NCBI RefSeq assembly: GCF_001908205.1
Contig: NZ_LGHL01000006.1
Span: forward strand, 1-64,000
Length of the DNA stretch: 64,000 nucleotides
Origin: Bradyrhizobium sp. NAS80.1
GTDB taxonomy: Bacteria > Pseudomonadota > Alphaproteobacteria > Rhizobiales > Xanthobacteraceae
Reading direction: 5' to 3'
A model generated the notes under the pieces. That model made no database searches, had not been told where the DNA came from, and saw nothing but the letters and a program-made list of their open reading frames with translations. Made by a program: the position numbers and the translations under genes. Below, piece by piece: positions 62,420 to 64,000 of this stretch. Each line of letters starts with the position of its first letter. Position 1 is the stretch's first letter.

Positions 62420-63348
62420 ATGACTGACGGGCTCACCATCGAAAACGTCATTCCGCGTGCGGATATCGTCAAGCGGTCCGCCCGTATTGGCGCGGAGATT
62501 AGGAACATCAAGCTCTCCGGCGATCTTCCGGATCGGACGATCGCGGCGATCAACCAGGCCTTGCTCGAACACAAGGTGATCTTCCTCCGCGACCAAGGTC
62601 ATCTGGACGATGCCGAGCAGGAGCGGTTTGCCGTCCGGCTCGGCAAGCTGGTGCCGCACCCGACGGTCGGCGCAACCCAAGGGAACGGCGTCGATCCTCG
62701 AACTCGACTCCGGGCGAGGCGGCGGCCGCGCGGACCAGTGGCACACCGACGTCACCTTCGTCGATGCCTATCCCAAGATTTCCGTCCTGCGCGGGGTCGT
62801 AATCCCTGAGTTCGGCGGCGACACGATCTGGTCGAATACGGCCGCGGCCTATCTCGACTTGCCGGCTCCGCTGCGCAAGCTCGCCGATGAGCTCTGGGCC
62901 GTGCACAGCAATGCCTACGACTACGCCGTGAAGACGCGGGCGAGCGAAGCCGACAGGAAGCACTTCGAGGAGGTCTTCACCGGGACGATCTATGAGACCG
63001 AGCACCCGGTCGTTCGCGTCCACCCCGAAACCGGCGAGCGGACGCTGGTGCTCGGCAACTTCGTCCAGCGCTTCGTCGGCCTGCCGAAATATGACGGCCA
63101 GAAACTGTTCGACCTGTTCCAGTCGCACATCACCGCGCCGGAGAACACCGTGCGGTGGAGCTGGCGGCAGGGGGGACGTCGTGATCTGGGACAATCGTGC
63201 GACCCAGCACTACGCCGTCAATGACTACGGCGATCAGCATCGCGTCGTGCGCCGCGCGACCATCGATGGCGAGGTGCCGGTCGGCATCGATGGCCGCCAG
63301 AGCGTGACCCGCATCAAGTCGGCCAAGCCGCAAGCCAAAGCCGCCTGA
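62420..63348 (+). CDS. TauD/TfdA-family 2-oxoglutarate-dependent dioxygenase (two frameshifts)
   Basis: The ATG at 62420 starts [32 protein letters not shown] (only [15 protein letters not shown] shown as motif), the typical TauD opening. The frame shifts near 62686-62691 (one base extra or two missing) into [22 protein letters not shown], which has the metal-binding His and Asp (WHTD). It shifts again at the G6 run 63170-63175, where five G restore [21 protein letters not shown] and the distal His/Arg (HRVVRRATI). Total length is about 308 residues, normal for TauD. It would release sulphite from taurine-like sulphonates or hydroxylate a related substrate. Both shifts look like errors, since all active-site residues are kept. 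Confidence 0.85.
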
Positions 63349-63369
63349 GGCGAGTAGGGAGTGAACACG

Positions 63370-64000
63370 ATGAAAATTGCAATCTCCGCACTGCGCCGTC
63401 TGGTTGCGGGCCTGCGCGCAAGAGGCCGGCAACTCGGCCTGGCCGCTCTTGGCCTGTCCGGCCTCGTCGGCAGCGCCATGGCCGAGCCGCAGCTCGAGAA
63501 GACCGAGATCCGCTACCAGGGTTGGGCGGGCCAGGTCACGTTCATCGAGCTCGCCGACGACCTCGGCTATCTGGCCCCGCTCAAGCTCAAATGGATCGGC
63601 AACACCATCAGCGGTCCACAGGACATCCAGACCGTCGTCACCGGTGACATCGACATCGGCGGTGCATTCTATGGTGCGATCATCAAGCTGATCGCGGCCA
63701 AGGCCCCGATCAAGGCGGTGGTCGGCTACTACGGCTCGGACGACAACACCTACAACGGCTATTACGTGAAGGAGGAGAGCCCGATCAAATCCGCGCGGGA
63801 TCTGATCGGCAAGAAAGTCGCCGTCAACACGCTGGGTGCGCATCTCGAATTCGTGCTGCGCGAATATCTGGCCCGCAACGGCCTGACGCCGGCGGAAGCA
63901 AAACAGGTGACGCTGGTGGCGATCCCGCCGGTCACGGGCGAGCAGGCGTTGCGGCAGGGACAGGTCGAGGTCAGCACGCTGAACGGCGTGCTGCGCGACA
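63370..64000 (+). CDS. SsuA-like ABC substrate-binding protein, 3-prime truncated by the window edge
   Basis: The ATG at 63370 has GGGAG eight bases upstream, 21 bases after tauD. A signal peptide (LGLAALGLSGLVGSAMAEP, cleavage near residue 39) precedes YQGWAGQVTFIELADDLGYL and TISGPQDIQTVVTGDIDIGGAFYGAIIKL (partial), features of the SsuA/nitrate-taurine-binding (NMT1-like) family. The conserved VAVNTLGAHLEFVLREYL matches the second lobe. The frame is open to the end of the window (210 codons). It would collect sulphonates or related compounds for an importer encoded beyond 64000. Confidence 0.88.
   Translation, partial: MKIAISALRRLVAGLRARGRQLGLAALGLSGLVGSAMAEPQLEKTEIRYQGWAGQVTFIELADDLGYLAPLKLKWIGNTISGPQDIQTVVTGDIDIGGAFYGAIIKLIAAKAPIKAVVGYYGSDDNTYNGYYVKEESPIKSARDLIGKKVAVNTLGAHLEFVLREYLARNGLTPAEAKQVTLVAIPPVTGEQALRQGQVEVSTLNGVLRD

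Noticed and set aside
1..64000. tRNA, rRNA, CRISPR and insertion sequences
   Set aside because: No tRNA cloverleaf, rRNA segment, regular repeat-spacer array or transposase could be recognised in any part of the window.

Overview
This 64 kb window is high-GC chromosomal DNA of an alphaproteobacterium, most likely Bradyrhizobium or a close relative (Nitrobacteraceae). The evidence is the gene content: a complete nosRZDFYLX set, a formate dehydrogenase locus with its DUF6505/DUF6352/DUF3305/DUF3306 companions, GYD-domain and DUF2249 proteins, and many ABC uptake systems. I found no rRNA, tRNA or CRISPR array. About 90 percent of the sequence is coding, mostly in tight operons with four-base stop/start overlaps.

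Layout. 0-2 kb: the end of an S74 autochaperone (tail-fibre-like) gene, DUF2950 and an EipA-like secreted protein. 2.2-15 kb: respiratory formate dehydrogenase (alpha, beta and gamma subunits) with a Tat-target peptide, an HTH-TorD chaperone fusion, a lipoate/biotin-ligase-like protein, four DUF proteins, a polyferredoxin and a WD40-cytochrome c fusion. 15-28 kb: GYD protein, 2-oxoacid dehydrogenase E1alpha/E1beta/E2, adenosine-specific kinase, a CUT1-type ABC importer, a PEBP protein, a bifunctional FBP aldolase/phosphatase and a PPi-type phosphofructokinase. 28-37.6 kb: DUF2249 gene divergent from the nos operon (nitrous oxide reduction), which ends in a clear terminator. 37.6-42.2 kb: DsbA-like and DsbD proteins divergent from a PmrA/QseB-type two-component system, with a CTTAAG-N5-CTTAAG box between them. 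42.3-53.8 kb: an Lrp regulator and VOC protein divergent from a peptide-type ABC importer, an FAD oxidoreductase, an aminothiazoline-carboxylate (ATC) hydrolase, an M20 amidohydrolase, a Cds1-like cysteine desulfhydrase and RidA. This looks like a catabolic route for a cyclic or N-acylated cysteine derivative. 53.8-55 kb: a decayed patch with broken PIN and partner remnants and a displaced 5-prime end of dusA, a known integration target. 55-64 kb: a dehalogenase-like hydrolase, an Lrp regulator, an orphan MetQ-like binding protein, an LLM flavin monooxygenase, a methyltransferase, an FAD monooxygenase-like protein, a TauD dioxygenase and the start of an SsuA-like binding protein, consistent with organosulfur scavenging.

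Functionally, formate oxidation (electron input) and N2O reduction (electron sink) sit on either side of a central-carbon module, which suits a facultatively denitrifying, micro-oxic lifestyle. A striking feature is that at least eleven otherwise normal genes carry single-base frameshifts, mostly one extra base in G/C runs of six or more. I treat these as probable sequencing errors and give the full gene spans, stating where each shift lies.
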